Origin: JALNZU01 sp964463695
GTDB lineage: Bacteria; Bacteroidota; Bacteroidia; Bacteroidales; F082
Reading direction: 5' to 3'
Assembly: GCA_964463695.1 (NCBI GenBank)
Contig: CAYXCZ010000019.1
Coordinates: 24,878 to 88,877, forward strand
DNA length: 64,000 nt
Part shown: positions 50,981 through 60,110 of the stretch, in pieces
Layout: each line of letters opens with the position of its first letter
Numbering within the stretch: the first letter of the stretch is position 1
The notes under the pieces: model-generated
Told to the model about the DNA's origin: nothing
Databases searched by the model: none
The model's input: the letters and a program-made list of their open reading frames with translations, nothing else
Program-made: the position numbers and the translations under genes

Positions 50981-52720
50981 ATGAGTTTGATTTTAAGTGA
51001 GCAAGAGCTTGTTCGTCGCAATTCATTAGCCGAATTGTATCAACTGGGTATCAACCCTTATCCACAGGAAGCTTTTAAAGTCGATGTGACAGCAACACAG
51101 ATTCATTCAGAATTTCCTCTTAAACCGGAAGTATTTAGTCATGTGAGTATTGCTGGCCGTATCATGAGCCGTCGTATCATGGGTGCAGCTTCGTTTATGG
51201 AGTTGCAAGATGCCGGAGGACGAATTCAGGTTTATTTCAAAAGGGATGATATTTGTCCTGATGAGGATAAAACACTCTATAACACAGTTTTAAAACGCTT
51301 GCTTGATATTGGCGACATCATTGGTGTTACAGGATTTGTTTTCACAACCCAAATGGGTGAAATTACTATTCATGCTACTTCACTCAAGGTATTAAGTAAA
51401 TCGCTGCGCCCATTGCCTATTGTTAAAGAAAAGGATGGCGTGATTTACGATGCGTTTACCGACGCCGAACAACGTTATCGTATGCGTTATGTTGACCTTA
51501 TCGTAAATGAAGGAGTCAAAGAAACCTTTCTTCGCAGGACGAAAGTTATCAATAGCATGCGAACTTTTTTTAATGAAAAGGGCTATCTTGAAGTTGAAAC
51601 TCCAATTCTTCAGCCCATTCCCGGTGGTGCTGCAGCGCGGCCCTTCATCACTCATCACAATGCATTGGATATCCCGTTGTATTTACGTGTTGCCAATGAA
51701 CTGTACCTCAAGCGTTTAATTGTTGGTGGTTTTGATGGTGTTTATGAATTTTCGAAAGATTTTCGTAATGAAGGGATGGATCGCACCCATAATCCTGAGT
51801 TTACCGTCATGGAAATTTATGTTGCTTATAAAGATTATCTCTGGATGATGGACTTCACCGAAGAAATGCTGGAACGCGTCGCCAATGAGGTAACAGGTGG
51901 AACAAGCGTTGAAATCAGTGGGAAGGTCATTAATTTTCAGCGACCATTTAAAAGAATTTCGATTCTTGATGCCATAAAAGAACATACAGGTTATGATGTT
52001 TCGGGAATGAACGAAACGGAACTAAAAGATGTGTGTAGAAAGCTTGGTATTGAAACAGATGTGGCCATGGGTAAAGGTAAACTGATCGACGAAATCTTTG
52101 GCGGCCATTGTGAACATCATTACATTCAACCTACATTTATTACAGATTATCCGGTGGAGATGTCTCCTCTTTGTAAACGTCATCGCGATAATCCGGAACT
52201 TACCGAACGCTTTGAGTTGATGATAAATGGAAAAGAAATCGCAAACGCATACACCGAGTTGAATGATCCGATTGATCAGCGAAATCGTTTTGAGGAGCAG
52301 ATGATGCTTTCGGAACGTGGCGACGATGAAGCAATGTTTATCGATCAGGATTTTCTTCGTGCCTTGGAATATGGAATGCCTCCAACATCAGGAATGGGTA
52401 TAGGAATCGACAGGCTTGTGATGTTAATGACAGGTCAGACATCGATTCAGGAGGTGTTGTTTTTTCCTCAGATGCGTCCTGAGAAACTCCGTAAAGCTGT
52501 GAGTGCAACTGATTTTATGAAAATAGGAGTTTCTGAAGCCTGGGTTGCTCATGTAATGAAAGCGGGTTATATAACGGTTGAAAGCTTACAGTCGGAAAAA
52601 GCAGCTGTTATCCAACAGAAGCTTAACGGTTACCGCAAAAAGAATAAGCTGGAGATTCCAGCAATTCAGATGGACGAAATTGAAGGCTGGCTTGCTGGTA
52701 AAGCAAATATCGAAGAGTAA
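50981..52720 (+). CDS. lysS: Lysyl-tRNA synthetase, class II
   Basis: The 579-residue protein has an N-terminal OB anticodon-binding domain (V-S-I-A-G-R-I-M-S-R-R near residue 55). The class II catalytic core follows: motif 2 region D-F-R-N-E-G-M-D-R-T-H-N-P-E-F, N-A-Y-T-E-L-N-D-P, and motif 3 G-M-G-I-G-I-D-R-L-V-M-L. It charges tRNA-Lys. About 75 residues follow the usual C-terminal end, a helical tail containing F-M-K-I-G-V-S-E-A-W-V. The E. coli enzyme ends near 505 residues and lacks it. I believe this tail is common in Bacteroidota, but its role is not known to me. Confidence 0.98.
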   Translation: MSLILSEQELVRRNSLAELYQLGINPYPQEAFKVDVTATQIHSEFPLKPEVFSHVSIAGRIMSRRIMGAASFMELQDAGGRIQVYFKRDDICPDEDKTLYNTVLKRLLDIGDIIGVTGFVFTTQMGEITIHATSLKVLSKSLRPLPIVKEKDGVIYDAFTDAEQRYRMRYVDLIVNEGVKETFLRRTKVINSMRTFFNEKGYLEVETPILQPIPGGAAARPFITHHNALDIPLYLRVANELYLKRLIVGGFDGVYEFSKDFRNEGMDRTHNPEFTVMEIYVAYKDYLWMMDFTEEMLERVANEVTGGTSVEISGKVINFQRPFKRISILDAIKEHTGYDVSGMNETELKDVCRKLGIETDVAMGKGKLIDEIFGGHCEHHYIQPTFITDYPVEMSPLCKRHRDNPELTERFELMINGKEIANAYTELNDPIDQRNRFEEQMMLSERGDDEAMFIDQDFLRALEYGMPPTSGMGIGIDRLVMLMTGQTSIQEVLFFPQMRPEKLRKAVSATDFMKIGVSEAWVAHVMKAGYITVESLQSEKAAVIQQKLNGYRKKNKLEIPAIQMDEIEGWLAGKANIEE

Positions 52721-52741
52721 CAGACGAACTGCGATTTTTAG

Positions 52742-52760
52742 TTGGTAATAAATTTACCAA
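52742..52760. repeat. 19-base inverted repeat between lysS and the RlmI-like gene
   Basis: TTGGTAA-taaat-TTACCAA is a perfect 7-base-pair inverted repeat, 57 bases before the next ATG. It lacks the T run of a terminator. It may be an operator or chance. Confidence 0.3.
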
Positions 52761-52816
52761 AACAAAACTTCTTTTTCGAGATCTTATAGTGGTTTAAAAA
52801 CATTTTAGACATATTT

Positions 52817-54001
52817 ATGTATTCAAAGATAGTTCTTCACAAAGGAAAAGACTTGGCAGTGCGTAGGTTTCATCCTTGGGTGTTTTCAGGTGCGGTTCAG
52901 AAAGTTCCAAAAGGATTAATACTTGGAGAAGTAGTCCTAGTGACTGACTACCAAGGAGATGTGTTAGGAACTGCTTTTTACGAAGGAGGCAATATTGCTC
53001 TAAAAATGCTTAGCTTTAGAGAGGAAGTGGTTGACTTTAGTTTTTGGAAGCAAAAATTGCAAGCTGCACTTTCGTTACGAAAAAGACTTTTGTTAACTGA
53101 TAATCCTTCCACAACAGCTTGGAGACTCGTTCATAGTGAAGGCGATGGCATGCCCGGACTTGTGATCGATATTTATGGTTCTACAGCTGTTTTACAAGCG
53201 CAGTCTGTTGGAATGTATAAGCATCGAGTTGCAATCGCTAGTGTTTTGATGGAGGTCATGGAAGGTAAAGTTCAAGCTGTTTTTGACAAAAGCGCTGAAG
53301 CACTTGAACGTATGGATAAAGAAGTAACCGATAGCAATAGCTACCTGATTGGTGAAGCAAATGAAAGTAAAGTGTTTGAAAATGAAGCTGCTTTTATTGT
53401 TGACTGGGAGAAAGGTCAGAAAACAGGTTTTTTTCTTGACCAACGTGATGCACGGCTGCTTTTAGGAAAACTATCGCAAGGTCTTAGGGTTTTGAATACC
53501 TTTAGTTATAGCGGTGGGTTCTCTGTTTTTGCGCTCAAAGGTGGTGCGAAAAAGGTTGTTTCTGTCGATAGTTCAAAACGGGCTATCGAATTGTGTGATC
53601 AAAATATCGCTGCCAATGGTTTCGGGAAACAGCATGAATCTGTTTGTATGGATGCCAAAAAATACATGGAGCAACTTCAGGGAAATGAATTTGATCTGAT
53701 TGTGCTTGATCCCCCGGCATTTGCAAAAAATCACCACAACCGTCATAAAGGGCTACAAGGCTACAAGTTCATTAATTTTGAGGCAATAAGAAAAATAGCT
53801 CCCAAAGGTTTGCTTTTTACCTTCAGTTGTTCACAGGCAATTGACCGGCAGGCATTTCAAAGTATTGTTATGGCTGCTGCTATAGAAGCAGGTCGTGAAG
53901 TGCAGGTTTTATATCACCTTTCGCAACCGGCCGACCACCCTGTAAGCCTTTTTCATCCCGAAGGAGCTTACCTCAAAGGATTGGTATTAAGAGTGATATA
54001 G
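52817..54001 (+). CDS. rlmI: RlmI-like class I rRNA (cytosine-5) methyltransferase
   Basis: The 394-residue protein has an N-terminal PUA RNA-binding domain (residues 1-75; R-R-F-H-P-W-V-F-S-G-A), a linker domain, and a Rossmann methyltransferase. SAM motif I is F-S-Y-S-G-G-F-S-V near residue 233, and the catalytic region is V-L-D-P-P-A-F-A near 297, followed by F-S-C-S. RlmI methylates C1962 of 23S rRNA in E. coli; the exact base here is inferred. It converges with the LruC lipoprotein gene, with nine bases between stops. Confidence 0.9.
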   Translation: MYSKIVLHKGKDLAVRRFHPWVFSGAVQKVPKGLILGEVVLVTDYQGDVLGTAFYEGGNIALKMLSFREEVVDFSFWKQKLQAALSLRKRLLLTDNPSTTAWRLVHSEGDGMPGLVIDIYGSTAVLQAQSVGMYKHRVAIASVLMEVMEGKVQAVFDKSAEALERMDKEVTDSNSYLIGEANESKVFENEAAFIVDWEKGQKTGFFLDQRDARLLLGKLSQGLRVLNTFSYSGGFSVFALKGGAKKVVSVDSSKRAIELCDQNIAANGFGKQHESVCMDAKKYMEQLQGNEFDLIVLDPPAFAKNHHNRHKGLQGYKFINFEAIRKIAPKGLLFTFSCSQAIDRQAFQSIVMAAAIEAGREVQVLYHLSQPADHPVSLFHPEGAYLKGLVLRVI

Positions 54002-54010
54002 CTTATCCTG

Positions 54011-56524
54011 CTATTTACCTGCTGGTTTGGCATAGATCTGACTTGCGTCTCTGTATCCAGCCTTATCAAGGTACCAATCCGTATACAATGTACCGCCTGA
54101 TTCAGCCCAATCAGCAAATTTCAGGTGTCCGTTGATAATTTGAGAACTTTCGATGGTGTAATCGAACGAGCCTGAAATATTGATAGCCCAGGGTAGGTTT
54201 TGTTGAGTTTTGTAATATCGCCCTGAAGCTGGATCAGAATTGTCGTCAGTTGAACCAAAAAGACTGGCATCAACAAGTGCAGTCGGTTCGTAATCTGGTA
54301 AATGGATTTCATGCCCGCGCACTTTGTTTACAATCAAGAAAGGGTTAAACTGTTCAATTTTAAGTGATTCGATCGTGAAAGTATTTGGGGTAAAAGCCAT
54401 AACAACAGTAATAGTATCAGGATCAATATAAGGCTCACCCAAAATAACATTCGCTCCAAAACCAGAGCCTGATTGTAAAACGTTTTTGATATTGTCGAAA
54501 ACAATAGCAGTTATTTTACTTTGTCCTGCTTCTGTTCCGTTCTCGTTGATTGTAATATAATTGTCGGTTATTTTGCTACCTGAAATGTTAACATCCGATG
54601 GTTGAATTTCGTTATTCAATTGAAAACCAAAACCATTTTCCAGTCCTGCGCCATTGGCTTTAACGATAAATGTTCCAATTAGTTCGGTGAGCTTATTTTG
54701 GCTATTTGTGACAATTGTAAACCGATAATCGGTAACAAGATCATTAAAATCATAATCGCCTTTACCTGGCCAAAGGTCTTCAAATGCGAGGCTTCCGTTT
54801 CCTGCAGCAGGATAATGATTATTAAAAGCTCTTGAGGGGTCGTTAGGATAATCTTCTTCATCGTCAGCAATTCCATCACCATCACTATCGGATACAGTCC
54901 CCGATCCTCCAAAAACTGTTTGAATTTCGATCGGACTTAAGGCTTTGCCATAATATTTCACATCATCAATCAAGCCATTAAAGAATTTCTGAGCTCCATT
55001 ATCTGATCCAATAGAGAATGCTCTTGAGTTAACCTTTAAACTCCCCGTAAGGACCGTGCTGTTTTTTAATTGTCCGTTGACATATATCCTAAGTGCAGTA
55101 CCATCATAGGTCATAGCCAAATGATACCAAACATCAAATTGTGGCAACCCATCTCCCCAATGCAGGGTGTGGCTCATGTTATCCGCAGTTCTGACATGCA
55201 CATTCCAACCATCCCATTTGCCCTGTCCAAGTCCATGCCCATCCCAATCGCCTTTTTGTGCGACTTTGGTTGTCTTATTTTCGTAAGTTTTCACCCAAGC
55301 CATCATACTTATTTCAGTTACAGGGTTTAAGCTGGTATGATTGGGTATCGAAATGTTGCTGTTAATGCCGTTACACTCCACGGCTGAGCCCGACATACCG
55401 TTTGCCCATGAAATATGCGCTGCAAGGCCGTGATTGCTTCCTTTACTGTCCTGAACAGCTGTTCCGGTACCTTCGTCCAGTTTCCAGTGACTGATAAGAA
55501 ATTCATCACCATTGGATGGGTTGAGTGTTTCTTCCCGAAGGGTTTCTATTTCTGTTGGGTTGAGGCTTTTGTTAAAAATCATGACCTCATCAATCAAACC
55601 ACTGAAAAAACTTTGAGTATCAAGACTTCCAATAGTGATAGTTGAGGTGTTGTGGTTCAGATTCCCACTTGTTGCTGTGGTAGCTTTCTCAACACCATCA
55701 ATAAATATCTTAAGATTGGACCCATCATAGGTTGCTACCAAATGATGCCAGTCGGTATCGATAACTCTGTCAGCCCAAACAGTTGTAGCTTCGTGCCATG
55801 TCGGATTATATATCCCAATCGTGATTCGGCCTCCGTCATTGATACGCAAAATGTATTTCATCCTGTGAAACATAAAGGTACCACCCTTAAAATTTGCGTC
55901 TCGTGAAAACCAAAGCGAAATACCAAATTCATTGCCAATAATATTCAATGATGCGCTATTAGGAACCTCAACTTCATTATTTTCTTCTTCTCCATTAAAA
56001 AATAAAGCCTTTCCACTAATTCCAGATTGATAAGTGGCGCCTGTAATGCTGCCGTTGTTCAGGTTATTCTCATCTTTTGCAGCCGTGCCACCCCCTTCAT
56101 CAAATTTCCACCACGAAACAAGTCCATCTGGTAATTGCTGATTTGAAAGGGTGTTTTTATAACCCACCATCCCGTCAAGGTTGAGTGTAACCAGATTGCT
56201 TGTAATGGATTGTATGATACCGTTAATAAGAAGCGATTCAACATAGGCCGGAATGGTAATTTGAACAGTGTATGTGTCAGCGATATGATTGTAATAACCT
56301 TTATGATAGTTGATTAGTCCATCAGCTGAAGTGATGTTGATGACTTGTGATTGCTCGCTTGTCAAAACAATTTGGATTGTTTTTGTCGTGCTCCAGTTGA
56401 ATCCGGATGGAATTACCAGACCATCAAATTTTTTCTCTGGGCTATCAGGAATAGGCTGTTTGCGACAGGAAAAAGTGGCTGTCAGCATTACCAATGCCAA
56501 TAGCATTTGTATTTTGCTTTTCAT
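54011..56524 (-). CDS. LamG-LamG-LruC domain surface lipoprotein
   Basis: From the ATG at 56524 the product has 837 residues with a lipoprotein signal (M-K-S-K-I-Q, hydrophobic, F-S-C-R at Cys-21). Two concanavalin-like LamG domains follow at about 132-340 and 345-540; both contain W-K-F/L-D-E-G-x-G-T-A and W-H/Y-H-L-A-x-T-Y-D-G. A calcium-type loop D-S-D-G-D-G-I-A-D-D comes next, then a LruC domain to the end (K-G-D-Y-D-F-N-D-L-V-T-D). No T9SS sorting domain is present, so export is by the lipoprotein route. Carbohydrate or matrix binding is inferred from LamG. The earlier ATG at 56557 would precede the signal peptide. Confidence 0.88.
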   Translation of the reverse strand: MKSKIQMLLALVMLTATFSCRKQPIPDSPEKKFDGLVIPSGFNWSTTKTIQIVLTSEQSQVINITSADGLINYHKGYYNHIADTYTVQITIPAYVESLLINGIIQSITSNLVTLNLDGMVGYKNTLSNQQLPDGLVSWWKFDEGGGTAAKDENNLNNGSITGATYQSGISGKALFFNGEEENNEVEVPNSASLNIIGNEFGISLWFSRDANFKGGTFMFHRMKYILRINDGGRITIGIYNPTWHEATTVWADRVIDTDWHHLVATYDGSNLKIFIDGVEKATTATSGNLNHNTSTITIGSLDTQSFFSGLIDEVMIFNKSLNPTEIETLREETLNPSNGDEFLISHWKLDEGTGTAVQDSKGSNHGLAAHISWANGMSGSAVECNGINSNISIPNHTSLNPVTEISMMAWVKTYENKTTKVAQKGDWDGHGLGQGKWDGWNVHVRTADNMSHTLHWGDGLPQFDVWYHLAMTYDGTALRIYVNGQLKNSTVLTGSLKVNSRAFSIGSDNGAQKFFNGLIDDVKYYGKALSPIEIQTVFGGSGTVSDSDGDGIADDEEDYPNDPSRAFNNHYPAAGNGSLAFEDLWPGKGDYDFNDLVTDYRFTIVTNSQNKLTELIGTFIVKANGAGLENGFGFQLNNEIQPSDVNISGSKITDNYITINENGTEAGQSKITAIVFDNIKNVLQSGSGFGANVILGEPYIDPDTITVVMAFTPNTFTIESLKIEQFNPFLIVNKVRGHEIHLPDYEPTALVDASLFGSTDDNSDPASGRYYKTQQNLPWAINISGSFDYTIESSQIINGHLKFADWAESGGTLYTDWYLDKAGYRDASQIYAKPAGK

Positions 56525-56543
56525 AATACAAAGAATTTCTATA

Positions 56544-56560
56544 ACAATGACAATCATTGT
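56544..56560. repeat. Short inverted repeat upstream of the LruC gene
   Basis: ACAATGA-caa-TCATTGT, a perfect 7-base-pair inverted repeat ending 20 bases before the ATG. A possible operator or leader hairpin; chance is not excluded. Confidence 0.25.
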
Positions 56561-56737
56561 GCCATGTATTCATTTGCTGAAAACAGTGGCTTTCGTAATT
56601 CCCAAACCTTAATAAAAGTCTAGTATATGGAAAAAAGTGTAAAAACTGGACTTCGCTTATAGGTTTATACTGAATTTCAGGGATAAAGTTACGACCGAAA
56701 CAGACGAAAAGCGAATAATATTTTGAAAAAAATTGAG

Positions 56738-57232
56738 CTAGATACCGGAAATAATTTTCTGCACCAGCGAAGTGGTCGAATAACCTTCAACAAGATCAAT
56801 GGTTTCAACTTTTCCACCTTTGGCAGTGACTATATTGTATCCAACCACATCTTCTGCTTTGTAGTCTTTTCCTTTTACAAGTATATCAGGTTGAACCAAT
56901 TGAATCAATTCATATGGAGTTGGTTCGTCAAAAAGGACTACAGCATCAACAAACCTGAGTGATGCCATTAGTGTTGCCCTTGCGTGCTGATCAACCAAAG
57001 GTCTGGAAGGCCCTTTCAAACGGCTGACAGAGTCGTCTGTATTCAGTCCAACGATAAGAACGTCACCCAAGTCAGCTGCTTTCGACAAATAATCGATATG
57101 TCCCAGATGTACAAGATCGAAACAGCCATTGGTAAAAACAACTTTTTTCTGTTGGAATCTCCACAGATGTAAGTATTTACTCAGATCATTCCAACTAAGA
57201 ATACGTTGCTGAATACGTTCAAGATTTGTCAT
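56738..57232 (-). CDS. rfaE2: D-glycero-beta-D-manno-heptose 1-phosphate adenylyltransferase
   Basis: The 164-residue nucleotidyltransferase corresponds to the C-terminal half of E. coli HldE. It has T-N-G-C-F-D-L-V-H-L-G-H near residue 34 (the H-x-G-H catalytic motif), G-L-N-T-D-D-S-V-S-R-L and L-V-K-G-K-D-Y. It adds AMP to heptose 1-phosphate, giving ADP-heptose for lipopolysaccharide core. The ATG at 57232 overlaps the end of the upstream flippase-like gene by 14 bases, indicating coupling; a longer start at 57271 would overlap more. The matching heptose kinase domain is not in the window. Confidence 0.93.
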   Translation of the reverse strand: MTNLERIQQRILSWNDLSKYLHLWRFQQKKVVFTNGCFDLVHLGHIDYLSKAADLGDVLIVGLNTDDSVSRLKGPSRPLVDQHARATLMASLRFVDAVVLFDEPTPYELIQLVQPDILVKGKDYKAEDVVGYNIVTAKGGKVETIDLVEGYSTTSLVQKIISGI

Positions 57233-58244
57233 TGGATGGAGGTTTGTGATCAACAAAAAAGAGCATAACATAACCTATTGCGCCAACAAGGACGTTGAGA
57301 ATGCTTTGTGCAGCATGAGTGATGACAGCAAAACTTCCAGCTGCTGTTCCGCTGATAGCGTATAACTCAGTGAGTACAGCTTTTGCGATAAAATGATAGG
57401 CTCCAATTCCGCCCGGTACCGGTGCAACTATTCCCAGACTTCCAATTGCGAGTAAAGTGACACCAGCCATAAAACTTAATCCTTCTGTTTCGGGCAGCAT
57501 GCGGAAAGGTATGTACATCATCAGGATGTAAAAAAACCAGATCATGGCGGTATGAAACAAGAACAATCCTTTTTGTTTCATACGGTCGATCGTGCGGATT
57601 CCCTGCGCTAAACCAATCAACAAATTATGAATTTTTTCATACCCAGGCAGTTTTCGAAAATTATCTTTGTGCTTGAAATACAACCAGATACTCACAATAA
57701 AGACGACTAAACCAATTGCACCAAGCAAAAACAATATTCCCATGTTGGTTTCAATTTTATCAATCAGGGGCTGAGTCATTCGCACAACAAACTCACCTAA
57801 TAAACTCCATTGGGTTAAAACAACAGCAAGAAGCAATAGCAGAAGTACGATAAAATCGAAAAGTCGTTCTGAGATAACAGTACCTAGCAAAGCGTTGAAT
57901 GGAATTCTTTCTTTTTTCGATAGCACACCGCAGCGCATAAATTCTCCCATTCGGGGCACAGCAGTATTGGCCATATATCCAACCATCAAGGCGTAAAACG
58001 TTGTTGAAAGACGTGTTTTATACCCCATGCTATTGATTAAAAGATTCCAGCGTAACGATCTGAAAACGTGTGAAATAATGGCTAAAACCAGTCCAATAAC
58101 TGCCCAAAGATAATCAGCATTGGCAATCTCCTGCATCATCTCATCGAAATCCAGTTTTCGCATACTGAGCCAGAAAAGAAACAATCCCAGGCCCAGAAAG
58201 AAAACGTATTTCAGGGTGTCGATAAGTATTTTTTTCAATTTCAA
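57219..58244 (-). CDS. Lysylphosphatidylglycerol synthase transmembrane-domain family protein (flippase-like)
   Basis: The 341-residue protein has about eight transmembrane helices and the UPF0104/LPG_synthase_TM pattern (R-W-N-L-L near residue 65, M-V-G-Y-M-A-N-T-A-V-P-R-M-G-E-F near 87, P-V-P-G-G-I-G-A-Y near 274). It lacks the cytosolic aminoacyl-transferase domain of MprF, so lipid transport or flipping, not lysine transfer, is the likely role. The start overlaps the panD stop by four bases. A second family member is at 62934-63992. Substrate unknown. Confidence 0.88.
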   Translation of the reverse strand: MKLKKILIDTLKYVFFLGLGLFLFWLSMRKLDFDEMMQEIANADYLWAVIGLVLAIISHVFRSLRWNLLINSMGYKTRLSTTFYALMVGYMANTAVPRMGEFMRCGVLSKKERIPFNALLGTVISERLFDFIVLLLLLLAVVLTQWSLLGEFVVRMTQPLIDKIETNMGILFLLGAIGLVVFIVSIWLYFKHKDNFRKLPGYEKIHNLLIGLAQGIRTIDRMKQKGLFLFHTAMIWFFYILMMYIPFRMLPETEGLSFMAGVTLLAIGSLGIVAPVPGGIGAYHFIAKAVLTELYAISGTAAGSFAVITHAAQSILNVLVGAIGYVMLFFVDHKPPSNDKS

Positions 58245-58591
58245 AGCTGGATTTTATTGGAATCGTCAGGGAATATGATACTGGGTTTGAAGCTTTTTGC
58301 TACTTCGAAATCCATACTTGCATACGAAACAATAATGACTTTGTCGCCTACTGCTACCTTACGGGCAGCTGCGCCATTAAGAGAAATAGTTCCACTACCG
58401 CGTTGACCTTTAATGACATAAGTATCGAAACGTTCGCCATTATTAATGTTATAAATATTCACTCTTTCATTTTCGATCAGGTTGGCTGACTCCATCAAAT
58501 CCAAATCAATGGCGATGCTGCCTATATAATTCAAGTTGGCTTCCGTTACTGTGGCACGGTGTATCTTCGATTTAAGGACTTCAATATTCAT
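58241..58591 (-). CDS. panD: Aspartate 1-decarboxylase
   Basis: The 116-residue proenzyme has the self-cleavage site G-24/S-25 (N-Y-I-G-S-I-A-I-D), which yields the pyruvoyl group, and the downstream N-G-A-A-A-R signature. It makes beta-alanine from aspartate for pantothenate and CoA. It follows panC by 48 bases and overlaps the flippase-like gene by four. Confidence 0.98.
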   Translation of the reverse strand: MNIEVLKSKIHRATVTEANLNYIGSIAIDLDLMESANLIENERVNIYNINNGERFDTYVIKGQRGSGTISLNGAAARKVAVGDKVIIVSYASMDFEVAKSFKPSIIFPDDSNKIQL

Positions 58592-58639
58592 GACAGGGGT
58601 GTTAGAAACACAATTACATGTAAAAGGGCGGCAAAATTA

Positions 58640-59482
58640 CTAAAAAATCCGGATGTTGTCGATCAGTCGCACTTTACCAAGGAACAAGGCAACAAAAAGC
58701 ACCATTCCTGAGGCATCGTTCCAATGCTCAACAGGTTGTAAATATTGATCTTCAGCAATTTCTACGTAATCCAACTGAAAAGCTTCTATCTGTGTTAGTT
58801 GGTCACTTGTCCAACGGCGTAATTCTTCCGGACTGAGTACATTTTTGAGCTTGATGGCCTTTTGTAATATTTCATAAATCTTTGGAGCTATTGCCCTTTC
58901 TTCAGCTGTAAGCCGCATATTGCGCGAACTCATTGCGAGGCCATCACTTTCGCGAACAATGGGGTAAGGTACTATCTCTAAAGGCATTTGAAGCATTTTT
59001 ACTAGTTGCTGGATGATAGCAAGTTGTTGAAAGTCTTTTTCACCAAAATAAGCTTTGTTCGGCTCGATAATTTCAAATAATCTCTTAACAACTATTGCTA
59101 CACCGTTGAAATGACCAGGGCGGAACGCTCCTTCCATAACGTTTCCTAATAAACCAAAATCGTAATTGGTTTTTTCAGGTGCGGGATACATTTCTTCAAC
59201 ATTGGGTGCAAACAAATAATCACAAAATACGGATTCCAGCAGCCTGCTGTCAGCTTCCATAACACGCGGATATTTATCCAGGTCTTCTTTGTTGTTGAAT
59301 TGAATAGGATTTACAAAGATACTGACAACCAATATGTTGTTTTCTTTTTTTGCCCTTCGCATCAACTCCAGATGCCCTTCATGCAAAGCTCCCATTGTTG
59401 GGACAAATCCTATTGTTTTGCCGTTTTCACGTTCGTGATGTAATGCTTCCCTTAACTCTTTTATGGTAGTGTATGTTAGCAT
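58640..59482 (-). CDS. panC: Pantothenate synthetase
   Basis: The 280-residue protein has the family's ATP-binding start F-V-P-T-M-G-A-L-H-E-G-H near residue 27, then V-S-I-F-V-N-P-I-Q-F, G-E-K-D-F-Q-Q and R-E-S-D-G-L-A-M-S-S-R-N (KMSKS-like). It joins pantoate and beta-alanine, the product of PanD, using ATP. It lies 19 bases after the thioredoxin-like gene and upstream of panD. panB and panE are not in this window. Confidence 0.98.
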   Translation of the reverse strand: MLTYTTIKELREALHHERENGKTIGFVPTMGALHEGHLELMRRAKKENNILVVSIFVNPIQFNNKEDLDKYPRVMEADSRLLESVFCDYLFAPNVEEMYPAPEKTNYDFGLLGNVMEGAFRPGHFNGVAIVVKRLFEIIEPNKAYFGEKDFQQLAIIQQLVKMLQMPLEIVPYPIVRESDGLAMSSRNMRLTAEERAIAPKIYEILQKAIKLKNVLSPEELRRWTSDQLTQIEAFQLDYVEIAEDQYLQPVEHWNDASGMVLFVALFLGKVRLIDNIRIF

Positions 59483-59501
59483 GTTTTGAATTGTTTAGTG
59501 A

Positions 59502-60044
59502 TTAGTGTTGGTTTTGCTCCGATGAACCAGCTGAGCCAACAATTTGAAGAAAATCTTTCTCAAGGCTGATAACAGGAGTTTCGATGATTCGACCAATTTC
59601 TTTGTTATCCGAAAAGAAAATAAATGTTGGTACCTTTTCAATAGTTAAGGCACTGACATCCGCAATGCGACCTTTTTTGTGGGAATCAACGCCCACCATC
59701 AAGAGATTTTTTTGATCGAAACCGATCTCATCAAGAATTTTCAAAAATCTGGGTAATTGTTCTTTGCTATCGCCACACCAACTGCCGAAGACAATTTGAA
59801 TGTGCAAATTTTTTGTTTTTTGCTTCAGATCGTTTATGGCAGCACTGTCAGGCTGGTAGCTATTATAATCATCCTGAAAAAACTGACCTATTTCACCCGT
59901 AAGCAGAGCAGAACGGTCAACCTGATCAATAAGTACAGGCCTATGCCTTACCGGGTCGTCGATTATTTGGTTCATTTGTTGGCTTTTAGCTGGAATATGA
60001 ATAAGAAGGATGAAATGGAGGATAAAAAAAAGGGTGATTTTCAT
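59502..60044 (-). CDS. Exported thioredoxin-fold protein with a CxxS active site
   Basis: The 180-residue protein from the ATG at 60044 has a signal peptide (M-K-I-T-L-F-F, hydrophobic, A-K-S-Q-Q) and a thioredoxin fold whose active site reads F-G-S-W-C-G-D-S. The second cysteine of CxxC is replaced by Ser. The cis-proline loop E-K-V-P-T-F-I-F-F is present. Mono-cysteine forms tend to act as isomerases, reductases of mixed disulfides, or non-redox binders; the role here is open. It heads the panC-panD operon behind a -7 element at 60089-60096. In-frame ATGs at 60068 and 60080 are possible but push the signal inward. Confidence 0.85.
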   Translation of the reverse strand: MKITLFFILHFILLIHIPAKSQQMNQIIDDPVRHRPVLIDQVDRSALLTGEIGQFFQDDYNSYQPDSAAINDLKQKTKNLHIQIVFGSWCGDSKEQLPRFLKILDEIGFDQKNLLMVGVDSHKKGRIADVSALTIEKVPTFIFFSDNKEIGRIIETPVISLEKDFLQIVGSAGSSEQNQH

Positions 60045-60088
60045 TTTGTTATCGTGTAAATTGTACATTCGTATATTCATTTCAGGTG

Positions 60089-60096
60089 CAAAAGTA
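60089..60096 (-). promoter_or_regulatory. -7 promoter element for the thioredoxin-panC-panD-rfaE2 operon
   Basis: TACTTTTG on the minus strand fits TAnnTTTG, with a predicted start near 60085. It lies 15 bases from the divergent SDR gene. Confidence 0.55.
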
Positions 60097-60110
60097 TAAC
60101 ATTAAGAACT

